A stretch of DNA of 64,000 bases, taken from assembly GCF_028554725.1 (NCBI RefSeq), contig NC_071671.1:58729501-58793500 (forward strand), read 5' to 3'. Under the pieces are notes generated by a model. The model did not search any database and was not told where the DNA came from. It saw only the letters and a list, made by a program, of their open reading frames with translations. Shown here piece after piece: positions 44,791 to 56,818 of this stretch. The number at the start of each line of letters is the position of its first letter. Within the stretch, counting starts at the first letter, position 1. A program made the translations under genes and the position numbers. The DNA is from Zeugodacus cucurbitae (taxonomy: Eukaryota; Arthropoda; Insecta; Diptera; Tephritidae).

Positions 44791-46508
44791 GCATTAAAAT
44801 TCATACATTCCCTATTGTTTTCAAATCGATAATCATAACTTTGGAATGGATAAATGATTTAATAAGAATCTTTCGAATTCAAATTCTTGGGATTCAACCT
44901 AACCTAACCTCTTACCTCCAAATCTTCAAAGATTTTCAATGTAATAATGTTTCTGGTCGAAATAACGTGTCAAACCCGTTTGAATTGATTTTAATCGGAA
45001 TACCGTTATTGAAATGTGACTACAATGATATAGACGTACTGAAAGACAAACGAATAGTAATTACATTATCCTAACCACACAATTTGAGGGTATAAATTTC
45101 AAGGAAACACTAGCAACGCACAACAAAAATAACAGCAACGCGTGCTCTTACAATGAGGTCGCATATTTGCATGAGCTAACCAGAGACTATGAGGAAACTA
45201 GAACGCGAGCGCCCAAAAGTAGACCTTGTCTAACGAGCGCAACAACTTTCGACGACGACGCCACGCCTAAAATGACACACGCGAAAAGTATGCAAAGAAT
45301 AAGAAAAGACAACAATAACCAAATAGAAACAACAACAAACACAAAGAAAATAAAACCAACAAAAACATTAAAAAACTTGAAAGCGCCGGAAAATATTCGC
45401 GAAGGCAACAAAAACAGAGAGGATGGCCAGCAATAAAAATATGAAAAGAAAGTGGAAAACAAAAAGCAAAGACAGAGCGTTTTGAATGCGCGCCAGTGAA
45501 AAAGGTCAGGTCAGGCGGGCACAATTAGAATCCAAGTAAACGAGCGCGCAAAAATAGATCGAAAAAAACAACAAAACCAAAAATCGAGGTAAAAGGAAAA
45601 TTACAAAAACAAAACGGAACATTCACATAAAATCAAATAACGAAAATGGCACTCCCTGCAGCGCGCCATCAAGTGCAAAACAGAACAACAAGAACAAGCA
45701 CAAAATGTACTTCCGCACAAAAGCAACAACAACTACAACAATCTACAAAATGTGTAATAATAAAATAGAAAGCCATAAACTGTATGAACAGGCGAAAGTA
45801 CATTGTGAGCGCTTCACTACGAACGCCAACAACTTTTCAACATAAAAACTCTCGCCCCACAACTTCAGCTCAACTCATTCACTGGGCGAAAACTCTATTT
45901 GTTGCATGCCACACTTTGGTAATAAAATCGCAACTAGCACAAGGGGAGGGTGAGGGTTGTTGGCAGGGGTTGCACAAGTTATTGAAAGTAATAAGTAGAG
46001 TGAGAGAGGAGGATAGGCGGAATGAAAGAGTGAGGGCAAGAAGTAGCGCGTGCTCATATTGGCAAAATAAAAGCAACAAATAAATGCTCTGCTCATGTTG
46101 ACATGGCGAAAAGGATAAGCGTAAATGTTCGACGTACAGACGCGATTTGGGTGGCAGGTTGTATAGGGTAGGGCGACGACGAATGAAAGTGCTTGTTGTA
46201 AGTGAGGCGAAAGTATTAAATAGGCTACAGCCAATATGTACAAGCGTATTCACTTAAATACATATAAGCGAGTGCAAAAATAGCTTTTCGCTGTGTGTCG
46301 GCTTGTTGAAATGGCAATGAAGCAGACAGATGCGCTGAAATTGGGAACGACGACAGTGAAATCGTGGTTTAAATGCACTGTGGGGAATTTTCGTTGGGAA
46401 GTATTTTGAAAAAATATTTTTCGTTGAATACATAGCAAGCTTAAGTTGGAAACTCAACCCTACTGATCTCTTGCTATTTTGTTTCACAGCAATATTTTTG
46501 ATTTAAAG
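44791..46508. other. Single-copy-looking stretch with leader-like sequence, no supported gene
   Basis: Contains three CCTAA units (44896-44910), a TATA-like box at 45091, then CAACAA/AAACA-rich DNA at 45120-45790 resembling a fly leader. Frames at 45167-45436 and 45784-46083 are Thr/Asn/Lys-rich and lack domains; antisense frames are their complements. Confidence 0.4.
45091..45097 (+). promoter_or_regulatory. Candidate TATA box
   Basis: TATAAAT within GAGGGTATAAATTTC, followed about 25-30 bp later by the start of a CAACAAAAATAACAGCAACG leader-like stretch. Suggestive only; no exon is identified downstream. Confidence 0.25.
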
Positions 46509-47820
46509 GTGGCAACCTTGTTTAGAAATTTTAGAATTATTATTAAAAAAAAAACCTTAGATTGTTGGAGTACTTTATTTTACATTTTATATCAAAGAAA
46601 AAAAATAAAAAAATAACAAAGTGGCAACTCTACAAAAAATTTGTATATTTAAAAATGTAATTATTGCGTTGTAAACTATTTTTAAAATATTTTTTTTTTG
46701 AAGTTGTCGACGATTTAAGTTTCATTTTACAATAAAATTAAAAAAAAAAATTCAGTTGGCAACCCGAAATGTGCTAATTTTATTAGCCATTCATGTGTAT
46801 AAAAACTCAAAAGTTTAGCTTTTGAAAAAATGATTCTATCTGTAACTATGTATGTGATGGCATCATAAAATATTTCTCTATAATTTAATTATTTTAAAAG
46901 TTATTGATTAAAATTAAAAAAAAGGTAATTTATAGCAAGGTGGCAACTTCATTCAAGTGTTTTAGTTCCTATAAATATTGTCTAATTAACAAATTGTATA
47001 CCTCATTTTAGCTTTTAGCACATATTTATCTAGTTTCACACTGAGCTAACTTAAATTTCTGACTATGTGGCAACTCTGAAACATTTTTGACATAATATAT
47101 TTTTATTATGTAGAAAGAATTACACAAAATATATTTTTTTAACATATCTACTTATTTCTAAACTACTTGGTAAGTGGCAACTCTGAAAAAATATAAATTA
47201 AACCTAAACTCAAAAAAATTTTTCACACAATATATTTTCATATTTTTATTATGTAGAAAGAATTACGCTAAGTATAGTTTTTTAACATATTTACTACTTT
47301 TTAAACTACTTGGTAAGTGGCAACTCTGAAAAAAATATAAATTAGAATGAAGAATTTTTTATTACTTTCTTAATAATTTTTATATTTTTTTTTCTGTAGT
47401 TTCTGTAAATTTAGTTTTTTTTTTAACTTACACATTTCAACGTGGCAACTCCGCAAAAAATTATAATTTGGAACAAATTTGGAACAAATTATTATTTTTT
47501 AATTAATTTTTCTTTTTCAAAATATTTTTCTTAAAATTATTTTATTTAATAATTTTTATTTGTTCACTTTTGGCTGTGTGGCAACTATAAGAAAAATTAC
47601 ACTTCGAATATTTCTATATTTTTTTTTACAAAAATAATTAAGCGAAATATTTTTTTTTTTTTACATATTTATTTCATTTTAAATTATTTCCTAAGTGGCA
47701 ACTCCGTAAAATAATTAAAAAATGGGGATAAAGGATGACTTATTATTTTATAAACGCATTATCTCTAATTTTTATGAAATTAATAAATTTTGTGATATTT
47801 TTCAAACTGGTGGCAACCAT
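46509..47820. repeat. Eleven-unit degenerate ~130-bp array marked by GTGGCAAC
   Basis: GTGGCAAC (one GTTGGCAAC) occurs at 46509, 46621, 46755, 46940, 47067, 47174, 47317, 47442, 47578, 47695 and 47810; gaps are 107-185 bp with a mean near 130. The motif is often extended to AAGTGGCAACTCTGAAAAA. Between motifs the DNA is AT- and T-rich. Units at 47067 and 47174 share TTATTATGTAGAAAGAATTA and CTAAACTACTTGGTAAG-like text, showing true tandem ancestry. No coding frame. Two more units lie at 70 and 188. Confidence 0.88.
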
Positions 47821-49708
47821 GCTTGAAATTCATTTCTTTAAAATTTTCTCCATTTTCATTTTTTTAATGAGTTATTTTAGTTATTTATAAACATATCATT
47901 TTTTGTGGATCATATGCCTTGACATTTAATTTCAAAAGGTTAAATTCTATGGTACCGATAGCAATGTACCATAGGTCATAGTGTATGCAAAAAATATATA
48001 AAAAATCACGAAGAATTTTATATTTGCATAGCGTTAACTTTACAGCAATTCCACATTTATTGCAAAACGTTAAACACTGTAGCGAGACGATAAAAGCAAC
48101 AAACGACCAACAGCCAAACAACTAACACACGCACACAACTGCATATCAGCTACAGCACGAGGGTTTCCCCAAAATGGTAAGCTGGTGTTGCTTCATATAA
48201 ACACATATGTACATACAAATAATGGTATATGCATTTCAATTTCCTTGTATATGTGTGTGTGCTTACTGAAATAACTACACTCATTGCTGCAATCAAGCCA
48301 GCAAACTTTGCTGCCAGTGGACCCTTGTGCGCCATGGCGTATACGTAAAAGCAGAAGAACACAAGCAAAAGAAACAAAAAATAAAAAGCAACAAAAAAAA
48401 TTGTAATAAAAATAACAACACGGAATCACCGCTGCACGCTTTGCTACGTCACCATGAAAACAACAACAACAATAATAGCAACAAGGAAAAGTGTTGAACA
48501 AGAGGGTTGAGGGGAGTTGGTGGGTGACAGCGTAGAATGCGGCTTTGCCGTAGACATTTACGGTTAGTTTATATATAAGTATACATAAAATATGTGTGTT
48601 TTTGTTGCATGAAGCCATATAAAAACGTATGCGCGTACAAAGCATTGTTGTTGCTGTTGCTGCGGCTAGCTAGCAAGCGAAGTAGGACAAAGTTTATGAG
48701 CATTGCGTCAATGTGTGAATGTGAACTGTTTGTGAAAACAATTTCAACGTGGAAAATGGAAAGCACCCGCAGCAGTGGTAGTAAAATGTGGCGGCAACAA
48801 CGGCAACAACGACAATAACAAAAACAACTACTACGATTACTACTATGACTGCTAGTAAAGCAGTGGAAAAGCAACAAGAGCACAAGAACACACTGTCTTT
48901 GCATATATATTATATCTATATATGTATGTGTTTGTGTTTGTTTTTATGCTGGAATAAGGGCGCAAAAATCCATCCACCACGTGACATTACCCCGTTACGC
49001 TGCCAACCCGCTGCTACCTCCACCGCACTTTGTCGTTTGTCGAGTGATTCTGTTGCGGCCATGAAAGGCCATTTGCCTTGCCATACTTCAATATTTACTT
49101 GTTGTTGTTTTTGTAATTGTTATTGTTGTTGTTGTATACTACATTTGTTTGTTGTTTTTGCTATTTTTGTAACAGTGTGTGTGTGTATACATATTTATAT
49201 ATATTTATGTGTATGTCAAATGCATATGTATGCGTGTTTGTGCTCAAATTTTATGTGTGGGTGTGGCTGCTTGAACGCGTGCACACCGCTGTACAAGCGC
49301 TCGTATTTCAATATAAGTAAATATATAACTGACTGCGCGTGTTTGGGTGTTCATCAAGGATATGCAAATATCATTTTCGTGCTAAAAGGGCGCCTGCCTC
49401 ACAGCGTCATCATGTAAATATATATTTATGTGTGTTGAATTTAATACAGTCGCCTTATCAGTAACTGTGTATGTAAATATGTATACAAGTAAGAAGATAT
49501 GTTTGTTTGTTGTTAAGTTAAAGCTTAAATACTCGAACACGTTATGCTCTAATGGTATTGTCTGTCTGTATGTGTGAGCGTTTGTGTGCGTATGTATGTA
49601 TTAGTTGGCACGTAACAGCTGATTGACGGTAATAATGGTAATATTTGTACATGTGTGAGTGAACTTATTCGCTTGTGAGTTGAAATAGCTTTAATACTCA
49701 CATAAATT
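47821..49708. other. Single-copy-looking stretch with a possible start/donor site, no supported gene
   Basis: 48050-48180 is CAACAAAC/ACACAC-rich and ends in a possible ATG plus splice donor. 48360-48480 and 48780-48890 are CAACAACAA-rich. The 209-codon frame at 48788-49417 is Thr-rich, then Cys-rich, purely from repeats and is not a gene. GT/TATATG microsatellites lie around 49180-49260. Confidence 0.4.
48174..48182 (+). other. Possible ATG directly abutting a splice donor
   Basis: CCCCAAAATG is followed at once by GTAAGC, a good donor. An exon ending right after the start codon is known in flies, and the upstream 120 bp look leader-like. There is no downstream exon to confirm it. Confidence 0.2.
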
Positions 49709-50553
49709 AAACAAGTAAGGAAGAGCTAAGTTCGGCTTCAGTCGGAATTTATTTTCCGTTATTTTATTGAAATAACACACAATTTGACACATATATTCGG
49801 CATAGAGACCACTAGAATAACGAAAATCATCATATATAGTATATGAGGGATGAGGTAATACCTGAACCGATTTCACTCATTTCCACCACCAAGCCACACT
49901 GTATCCAAGACTTTAAGCTCACTTAATTTTACTGAGATATTTCACATATTAACCGATTTATAATCTTTTAAGCCCATAGTATTTTCGAAAAATCTATATC
50001 TAGGTATATGGGACCTAGGCAAGGTTATGGACCGATTTTAACCATTTTTGTTAGAGAGACAGAAAAAGGTTCTCTCTGAAGTAAATTAAAATATCTGAAA
50101 TTTTTATCGGTATTTCCGGTAAAAAATTGAGTTCATCGTGTTCGATATCCGGGGTTTTGAAAAGTTATATTCCAATTTCGACAATGAATGCTGTTCTAGT
50201 GTGACATACAGTATTTGTGCAAAAATTTGTCCAGATATCTTCACTGGTGCTTAATTTATTTATTGTAAAGTGTGGAATCAGATGGACATCAGAATTGTGG
50301 TATTAGGGAAGTAGGTGTGGTTGTGAACCGATTTTGCCCATTTTCAAAATATGCCATTGGGACGCCAGGAAAATATTACGAACCAAATTTCATTGAAATC
50401 GGTCGAGCAGGGAAATATGTCCAATAAGTTTGCTTTATATAGCTTTAGTAGTTTGAGAGATATTATATGTACAAAAACCGATTAGGGCGGCACCATTCGG
50501 ATTTTAACTCGCCTCATCATCCCGATCTATTTGATATATATAACACTAAAACT
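49709..50553 (-). mobile_element. Family B repeat, copy B5 (5' truncated)
   Basis: Minus orientation. The left end gives the complement of CTTAGCTCTTCCTTACTTG, then a mutated hairpin (TTCGGCTTCAGTCGGAA). Interior phrases (GAATAACGAAAATCATCATA, TGAAAAGTTATA) match B3. It stops near CATCATCCCGATC..TTGATATATATAACAC, short of the 5' palindrome. Confidence 0.78.
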
Positions 50554-52140
50554 AGAATGGAGAATATAAAAAACAGCAACAGTAAACTTTCTTCAAAGTT
50601 GAACTTTATAACTTTTTAGCCAACACCAGGACTGACCTCGCGCCACTGCCTTTTTAACTTTACAAAACTTTAGACTAACAACTGTGCGACGCTTTCTCCT
50701 TGTTGTTGTCGCTTTTTTCTATTTCTTCACTTTGCTTTCTGTCCCACAGACACGCTTCCGTAACCCTTTTCAGTGCGCAGCCTTTTAAATTCTTCTGCTC
50801 ACTGCATCGCATTGCTACCCTTCGCTCTTATTCTTTTACTTATTTTACTTCTCTCCCTCCCTCATTCTCTCTGTACCTCCCCCGATCTTCACTTTACACT
50901 CCTTTAAATTAATACTTTTTTAATGCGTTTACAGTTACCATTACGCTTCCTTTATTTTCTTTTTTACAATTTTTCGCTTTGTGTGTGCATGCCCCCACAC
51001 ATAGCCCTTGCGCACACCCACACCCTAAAGCTTTCACCCTTCGTTTGATGCAATTTATTTTTAATAGCATTTCTATGGTTGTCCTAGCTTAAATTGCAAG
51101 CGGCAAAAGAGTTTATCCTCATACGCCATGTTGTACCTTCTATAAATCTCTCTAAAGATACGTGACATGTCTCTTATTATAGCTTTCGTTGTGCGGTGAA
51201 GCTTTCATACTGTGTGTGGCGTATGTAGCGATAAGCTGTAGAAAGCTTGTGTTTGAGTCGTCGTATAAAAAAACCAGATGCTCAAAGGCACTAATGAAAT
51301 TGTTGTGAGACGAAGTGACTGACTGACAGAGGGTTGTAGTTGATTGTAAAGGATTTCGAATAAAAAAGCATTAGAATATTTTTAAAGTGTGGGTGAATGT
51401 AAACAAAGCTTCAGAAGGAGTTTGTAAAATAAGCTGCACACAACTTTAAGCAGTTACAGAAGCCATATATCAAATGTATTTAAATTAAATGTGGTTGATA
51501 AATTGTAGTGGACGATCTGAACTTAGAACACCACACGTACAGGTTCAGAGCAAGAGATTTATGTTCGAAAAAAGCGACTTATGTGTTGATTTGTGGTTTT
51601 CTTCATAACTGAGTAGTATTTAGACAGCCACAGATAATACAATATTTAACCGAAATTTGAATTAATATTTTTTATTTAAATTGAAAAAGTATTGGAGATG
51701 TGGCGCATAATTTTCATAATTCCGAAATTTCACGAACCAAGAAAACGGGATCTCGAAATCTTTCCTTGACTAGCGGGACAGAAATACAGTATTTAACGAG
51801 ATCTTACCTTAGATCAGGGTACCGAATCTGTAACGTACTGCCGCAAGTTAAAGCCTTGGAAAGTTCTCTATATCATATATTTGCCATATATAATGAGTTT
51901 CTTATGAAGTATTACTTATCAAACAAACTCTTTCACATCCGTTTAAGTGACCGTTTAGACCAATCCTGATCACCTAACTATAAGATTTTTGTTTCGGGTA
52001 ATCAGGGAATCAATAGTCAATACTTACATTAATAATTTACTTAAAGGACAAGTGACTGAGAAGTACCGCTCCAAGGACACTCGTATCTACATTACCACAG
52101 CGGACCCAGGTTTATCTCTGGTCAATGGCTTTCAGTTTGG
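50554..52140. other. Single-copy-looking stretch, no supported gene
   Basis: CT-rich at 50690-50930, producing a Ser/Leu/Phe-rich frame without domain character. A short frame at 51700-51969 is also featureless. Confidence 0.4.
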
Positions 52141-52250
52141 TAGGTTAGGTTAGGTTAAGGGGTAGATCTCCGCAAATGCAGAGAATCTCACCGAGACAGA
52201 CGGACACCCGGATACCTCCTAACGGATCATTAAGACCCTTATTTTGCGAC
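52141..52250 (+). repeat. Short interstitial TTAGG run with repeat-like flank
   Basis: TAGGTTAGGTTAGGTTA at 52141-52157 is three units of the ancestral arthropod telomere repeat. It is followed by AGGGGTAGATCTCCGC and a CCGAGACAGACGGACACCC stretch that looks like the edge of an interspersed element. Three units are too few for a telomere, and flies have lost TTAGG telomeres. Confidence 0.45.
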
Positions 52251-52463
52251 GAAACGCTTTGATTCAATAATTAAGTTTCGTCGAAAAATACCTTTTTTCA
52301 TGAATTATTTTAGAAAAAATTATTGTTATAGGTTTATTTTACTTATTATTATATGAAAGTACAACATTTGAAGGATACTTAAAAACAGTTTTATCGAAAA
52401 ATAGCGAGGAATAACGGATTTATCATCGATCTCTGCAGGCACCTCGAAAAGAAGTTTTTGTGT

Positions 52464-52773
52464 GGTGACCAGCCTACAGCATCACTGGATCATCCGAAAC
52501 CAAAAAATCAAAATGCTTTCTTTAGTTTATTAGTTTATCTTTCAATTGACGTCGAGTTTTTTTAATTTTTAAATTTTTCAATTTTTCAATTTTTGGTACC
52601 ATTTTCAAGCCAAAATGACGATTTTAGACGAAGAAGCGACCTATTTGTTATTGTAAAATTGTTAGTAATTAAAATTTTTGGAAAAACTCGACGTCATTCG
52701 AGAGCTATATATATGTAGAATATTTGTAGTATAGTATTGTATATCAGTAGTTTTTTTCTGTAGGCTGGTCACC
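52464..52773. mobile_element. 310-bp foldback-type MITE with nested inverted repeats
   Basis: Perfect 16-bp terminal repeats: GGTGACCAGCCTACAG at 52464-52479 and its complement at 52758-52773. Inside, a second pair, TGACGTCGAGTTTTT (52548) and AAAAACTCGACGTCA (52682-52696), encloses a T/A-rich centre. No target duplication is obvious and no protein is encoded. Confidence 0.7.
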
Positions 52774-52924
52774 GACTTTGAAAATGACATATTTGGGAAA
52801 ATCGATTCAAAGTTTTTGTACACTCAGCGCAGGTAGCTGGAGGTACCGTTATTCAACCATCTGTAACTTCGTTAATTTTTCTCCGAATGACTTAAAACTG
52901 TAACACAATATTCTTGAGATGTTG

Positions 52925-53075
52925 ATGAAGTCTGGCAAATGCTGGACATTGAAGAAGGAAGTGCTTGGACGATTCCTTTTCGCCTTCCTCCAAACAGCTT
53001 CCGAAACTAGCGTCTGACATGATTCCTAGCCTCACCGCGTGTGTGCCTATTGGCTGGTAAGCTTTGTAAGTTTTC
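52925..53075 (-). pseudogene. Relic of a LINE RNase H-side C-terminal Cys/His region
   Basis: On the minus strand the frame reads GTHAVRLGIMSDASFGSCLE, then EGEKESSKHFLLQCPAFARL. This matches the Cys..His..Cys pattern (C-x-E-E-x..HF..C-P-A) found after RNase H in several non-LTR retrotransposons. One expected Cys (before FGSC) is lost. Only about 50 residues survive. It is unrelated in sequence to the LYKSLIIPVLLYGAEAW family, so it is a second LINE lineage. A host zinc-finger exon is unlikely. Confidence 0.6.
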
Positions 53076-53193
53076 TAAGATTCCTGAAAAATTTGAGGAG
53101 AGGAATTAAAAGGCTTAATGCTCGGGTGGCGGCAAGATTTCTATAAAATATTGTAATCCATTTCTACTCTTGCGCCAGTTTTGCTGTATTCGA

Positions 53194-53905
53194 AAAACCT
53201 ATAATTATGTATATGGGAGCTAGGGGAAGTTATGACCTGATTTTAACCATTTCTGGTACAGAGACACACTATTAGAAGAAAAAGATTCCCTCTGAATTAA
53301 ATTAAGATATCTGAGAGATTTAACGATGTTTCAATGAAAAATTTCCCTTCGGCGCTGAGTTCTTTATGTTCTATATTAGGGACCTTGAAAAGTTGTAGTC
53401 TGATCTCGACAATTTTTCCACAAGGGAAGCCACAGCTCAAAGCAGTACTTGTGTAGAGTTATTCAGCTATCTTCATTGGTTCCTAAAGCATATATAATTC
53501 AAGAAGAATTCAAAATTGAGTTATATTGGAAGTAGGCGTGGTTGTAAACCGATTTCGCCCATTTTCCGTTCGTATCATTAGGATGTCAATAAAATAATAT
53601 GTACCGTTGTACGGAATCATTGAAATCGGTCGAGTAATTATTGAGATATGGTTTTGATCCATAAGTGGGCGACGCCACGCCTATTTGCCATTTCTTCTGT
53701 AGTCTCTGTGTTTCTGACGTTTTTCGTTAGTGATTTTAGTAATATCCAACATAACATTTATATGGGAGGTGGGCGAGGTTATAAAGCGATTTTCTCCATT
53801 TTTAGACAGTATAAGGAAGTACCTAAAAGAAACAACTCTAAATAGTTTGGTTGATATAACTTTAGTAGTGTACGAGATATGTACAAAAAAATTTTACTAA
53901 TTTTC
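53194..53905 (-). mobile_element. Family B repeat, copy B6 (truncated at both ends)
   Basis: Starts in ACCTATAATTATGTATATGG, matching B3 near 30200, and runs through GAAGAAAAAGATTCCCTCTG and GAAGTAGGCGTGGTTGT to GTACGAGATATGTACAAAAA. Both hairpin ends are missing. It lies back to back with B7. Confidence 0.75.
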
Positions 53906-53930
53906 CCTTCTATACAGGATTATCAAATTA

Positions 53931-54885
53931 TTATACTCTCGCAACAAAAGTTGCTAAGAGAGTATTATAGTTTTGTCCACATAACGGTTGTTTGTAAGGC
54001 CTAAGGTAAGGTATCGGACCACTGCCACGCCCACAAAATGGCGATAACCAAAAACACATAAAGAGCTATAACTAAGCCATAAATTAGGTTATGAAAATAA
54101 AATTTGGTATAAAGGATCGCACTATGAAGGGGCATATTTGGATGTAATTGTTTTGTAGAGGTGGGCGTGGCCCGCCCCTAAATAGGGTTTTTGTAGATAT
54201 CTCGGAAACCAATCTAGAAATCTCGCAAATTTTCTGCAGTCGTTTCTTTTAGCCGTTTACTTGCACAGTCCGAAAATGAAAGAAATCGGATAATAACCAC
54301 GCCCACCTCCCATACAAAGGTTAGGTTGAAAATGACTAAAAGTGCGTTAACTCACTAACGAGAAACGTCAGAAACACCAAATTTTACATAAGAAACGGCA
54401 GAAGGAGTTGAACTGAGATTTTTTTACAAAATGGAAAATGGGCGTGGCGTCGCCCACTTATGGTTCAAAAACCATATCTCAGAAACTACTTGACAGATTT
54501 CAATGAAATTCGGTATATAATAATTTCTTGACACCCTGATGGCACTGGTGGAATAAGGGCGAAATCGGTTCACAACTACGCCTACTTCCCATATAACTCA
54601 ATTTTGAATCCTTCTGATTCGTTCACTTTATAATATATACATAAGGAACCGATAAAGATAGCGATATAAAACTTTACACAAATACTGTATTTGAGCTGTG
54701 ACATCACTTGTGGAAAAATTGACATAATCGGACTATGACTTTTCAAGGCCCCTGATATCGAACATGAAGAACTCAGTGCCTAAGGGTAATTTTTCACCGA
54801 AAATATATGTAAATCTCTAAATAAATTGCGAGAGTATAAAATGTTCGGTTGCACCCGAACTTAGACCTTCCTAACTTGCTTTTTT
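53931..54885 (+). mobile_element. Family B repeat, copy B7 (both ends intact, interior deleted)
   Basis: The 5' end TATACTCTCGCAA (53932-53944) is part of a hairpin at 53934-53964 (arms TACTCTC-GCAAC and GTTGC-GAGAGTA with a 3-base bulge). The 3' side has TTGCGAGAGTATA (54826-54838), the exact inverse of the 5' end, then the hairpin GTTCGG-TTGCAC-CCGAAC (54843-54860), then CTTAGACCTTCCTAACTTG and T-rich sequence. Relative to B2 the block with the CCGT microsatellite is deleted after GTTTGTAAGGCC. This copy best defines the family ends. Confidence 0.88.
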
Positions 54886-56475
54886 TATAATTCTAACAGA
54901 ATTCCCTAGCATTATATTGTACTATTAATTTAAATATTAATATATACAATACAATATATTTTAAACTCCAATTCGTTACTATTATTTCATAATTAAATAC
55001 AATAATTTTACTTATCGCTATAAACTTCAAATAATTGTATAAAAAATAGCACAATATCAAATCAACGCTAATCAAATAAAAAAAGAACAATTAGTAAGCT
55101 AAATCAAACACTCACAAATAAATAATATATTTACACAAATGCTGATAAGAGTGAAGGCAATAAGAATAATACACAAATATTGTCGCATTTGGAAATAGAA
55201 ATGTGTTTGTATGTTTAAAAATTGCACAGCTTTCATACAATAATAATAATGTACAAATAAATTAACACTAATTTGTTAAAGCAAAAATAGCAACAATCAG
55301 ATAAGCACTCGCATATTATATATTACATACATATAAACCATTAAACCATAAGCAACTGAGCAATCGCATTCATATTTACACTGGCATGACTGTAATACAA
55401 ATATACATAATTATTAAATATATATTTGTACTTGCTTGTGTGTGCTTAGGAAATTTTTCAGCAGTGAGGTAGTCATTTAGAATTGTACTGCTGACACGAA
55501 ACTGCTCATATTTGCATTGGAGCATGTGTTTACTTAGCCAATCAGTGCAGCACTGGCTTGCATACTAAGCAACGCAAGCCGAGAAGCGCCATGTAAATAG
55601 CAAGCAAAACAAAAAGCTAAATAATTGTAAAGAATTATTATAGCAACAAAGCTGAGATGACGTCACGTTTTATATATACATATGTATGTAAATTGAAATT
55701 CTTTTTCGTATATATATATATGTAAACATAACATTATAAACTGAATATATTGATACTATATATCATGCATCTAGGAAATACATATATAATTACTATTAAA
55801 AACTCTAATGAATATTTTGACATGAAATTTGACATAAATGTGACTGACAGTACTGCCAACCTAAAAGCAAAATAATTCTCCAAATCCTTCGACGCGCGCA
55901 GTTTAAATTCAAATGCCACCTAATTTAAATAAATATCCCTAAATTTAAATAAACTAAAATCATTTTCGAAAAATGAACTCATGAGTTCTAGAAATTCGTA
56001 GACTCCTCCTCCTCTCAGTTTCACTCCGACGAAAATTATATTGTTATAGATTCATATAAACATATATTCTCATTAGTAATCAACATTTATTAATATTTTC
56101 ACAATTATCACAAAACATATTTCAGCATTGAACCCTATTGATAGAGGTTATCTATTATCAGTTTGCTACATATATGACTGTATACATATTCTTTACAACA
56201 ACAATACTAGAAAGCATAAATAAGTAAGCATATTTTTATAGACAAAACAAAATAATTAAGTTTTTATAGAGACGATTCTCAAACCCAAAAAAAAAAGAGA
56301 TTGTAATAAAATAAATATTAATAATAAGTACAACTGAACTAGTATATCTCAATTAACAAATCTTAGATAGTTCACTAAATGCAAAATGTGAGCACACATT
56401 TTAGTGTGACGTCATTCTAGCATTTGTCTCTCAGAGACGTCAAAATGTCAAAGGCTAAATTTGTAAATACATAAT
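54886..56475. other. AT-rich stretch, no supported gene
   Basis: Very AT-rich, with TATATA microsatellites near 55385-55420 and 55670-55725. Minus-strand frames at 54893-55090 and 55734-55919 have no domains. Confidence 0.45.
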
Positions 56476-56818
56476 ATTGGTCTTTGCTTCCGCCGTTTTC
56501 CAACAGATGTCTCTAGTGTCGAGCGCTGGTCGATTAAATCGTTTTATATCGATCTTGAACATTTGTGTCAACATTAACCCAACAAAATATTTGTAGAGAT
56601 CTGTTTGCATACCAAACTTATTCTCAACTGAAACTGTCACTTTTTGAGCCGAATTCTCGACATTTGCGGGAAATTTTGCTTCTCTTTTTTAATTCCAAGA
56701 AAAGTGCGGGTGAGGCTCATCGAATACGTTCGGATACGTACGGTGAGGCTGGCCTAAGTGAAAAAAAGCCTTAAATTTACAAAAAAAAAAAACGGCGTAA
56801 GCAAAGTTGTAGACCTAA
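56476..56818. mobile_element. Mariner-type MITE, family C copy 2 (343 bp)
   Basis: The right end matches copy 1 (AGCAAAGTTGTAGACCTAA, followed by TA). The left end has a 5-base deletion (TTGGTCTTTGCTTCCGCCG). The left ~180 bp match copy 1, including GATCTTGAACATTTGTGTCA, whereas 56670-56760 is unrelated to copy 1's middle. No transposase motif. Confidence 0.8.

Noticed and set aside
48788..49417. 209-codon open frame
   Set aside because: Thr-rich then Cys-rich translation of CAACAA and TGTTGTTG repeats plus TATATG microsatellite; no domain and no exon support.
52141..52157. Telomere remnant
   Set aside because: Only three TTAGG units, and Diptera do not use TTAGG telomeres; an element boundary is more likely.
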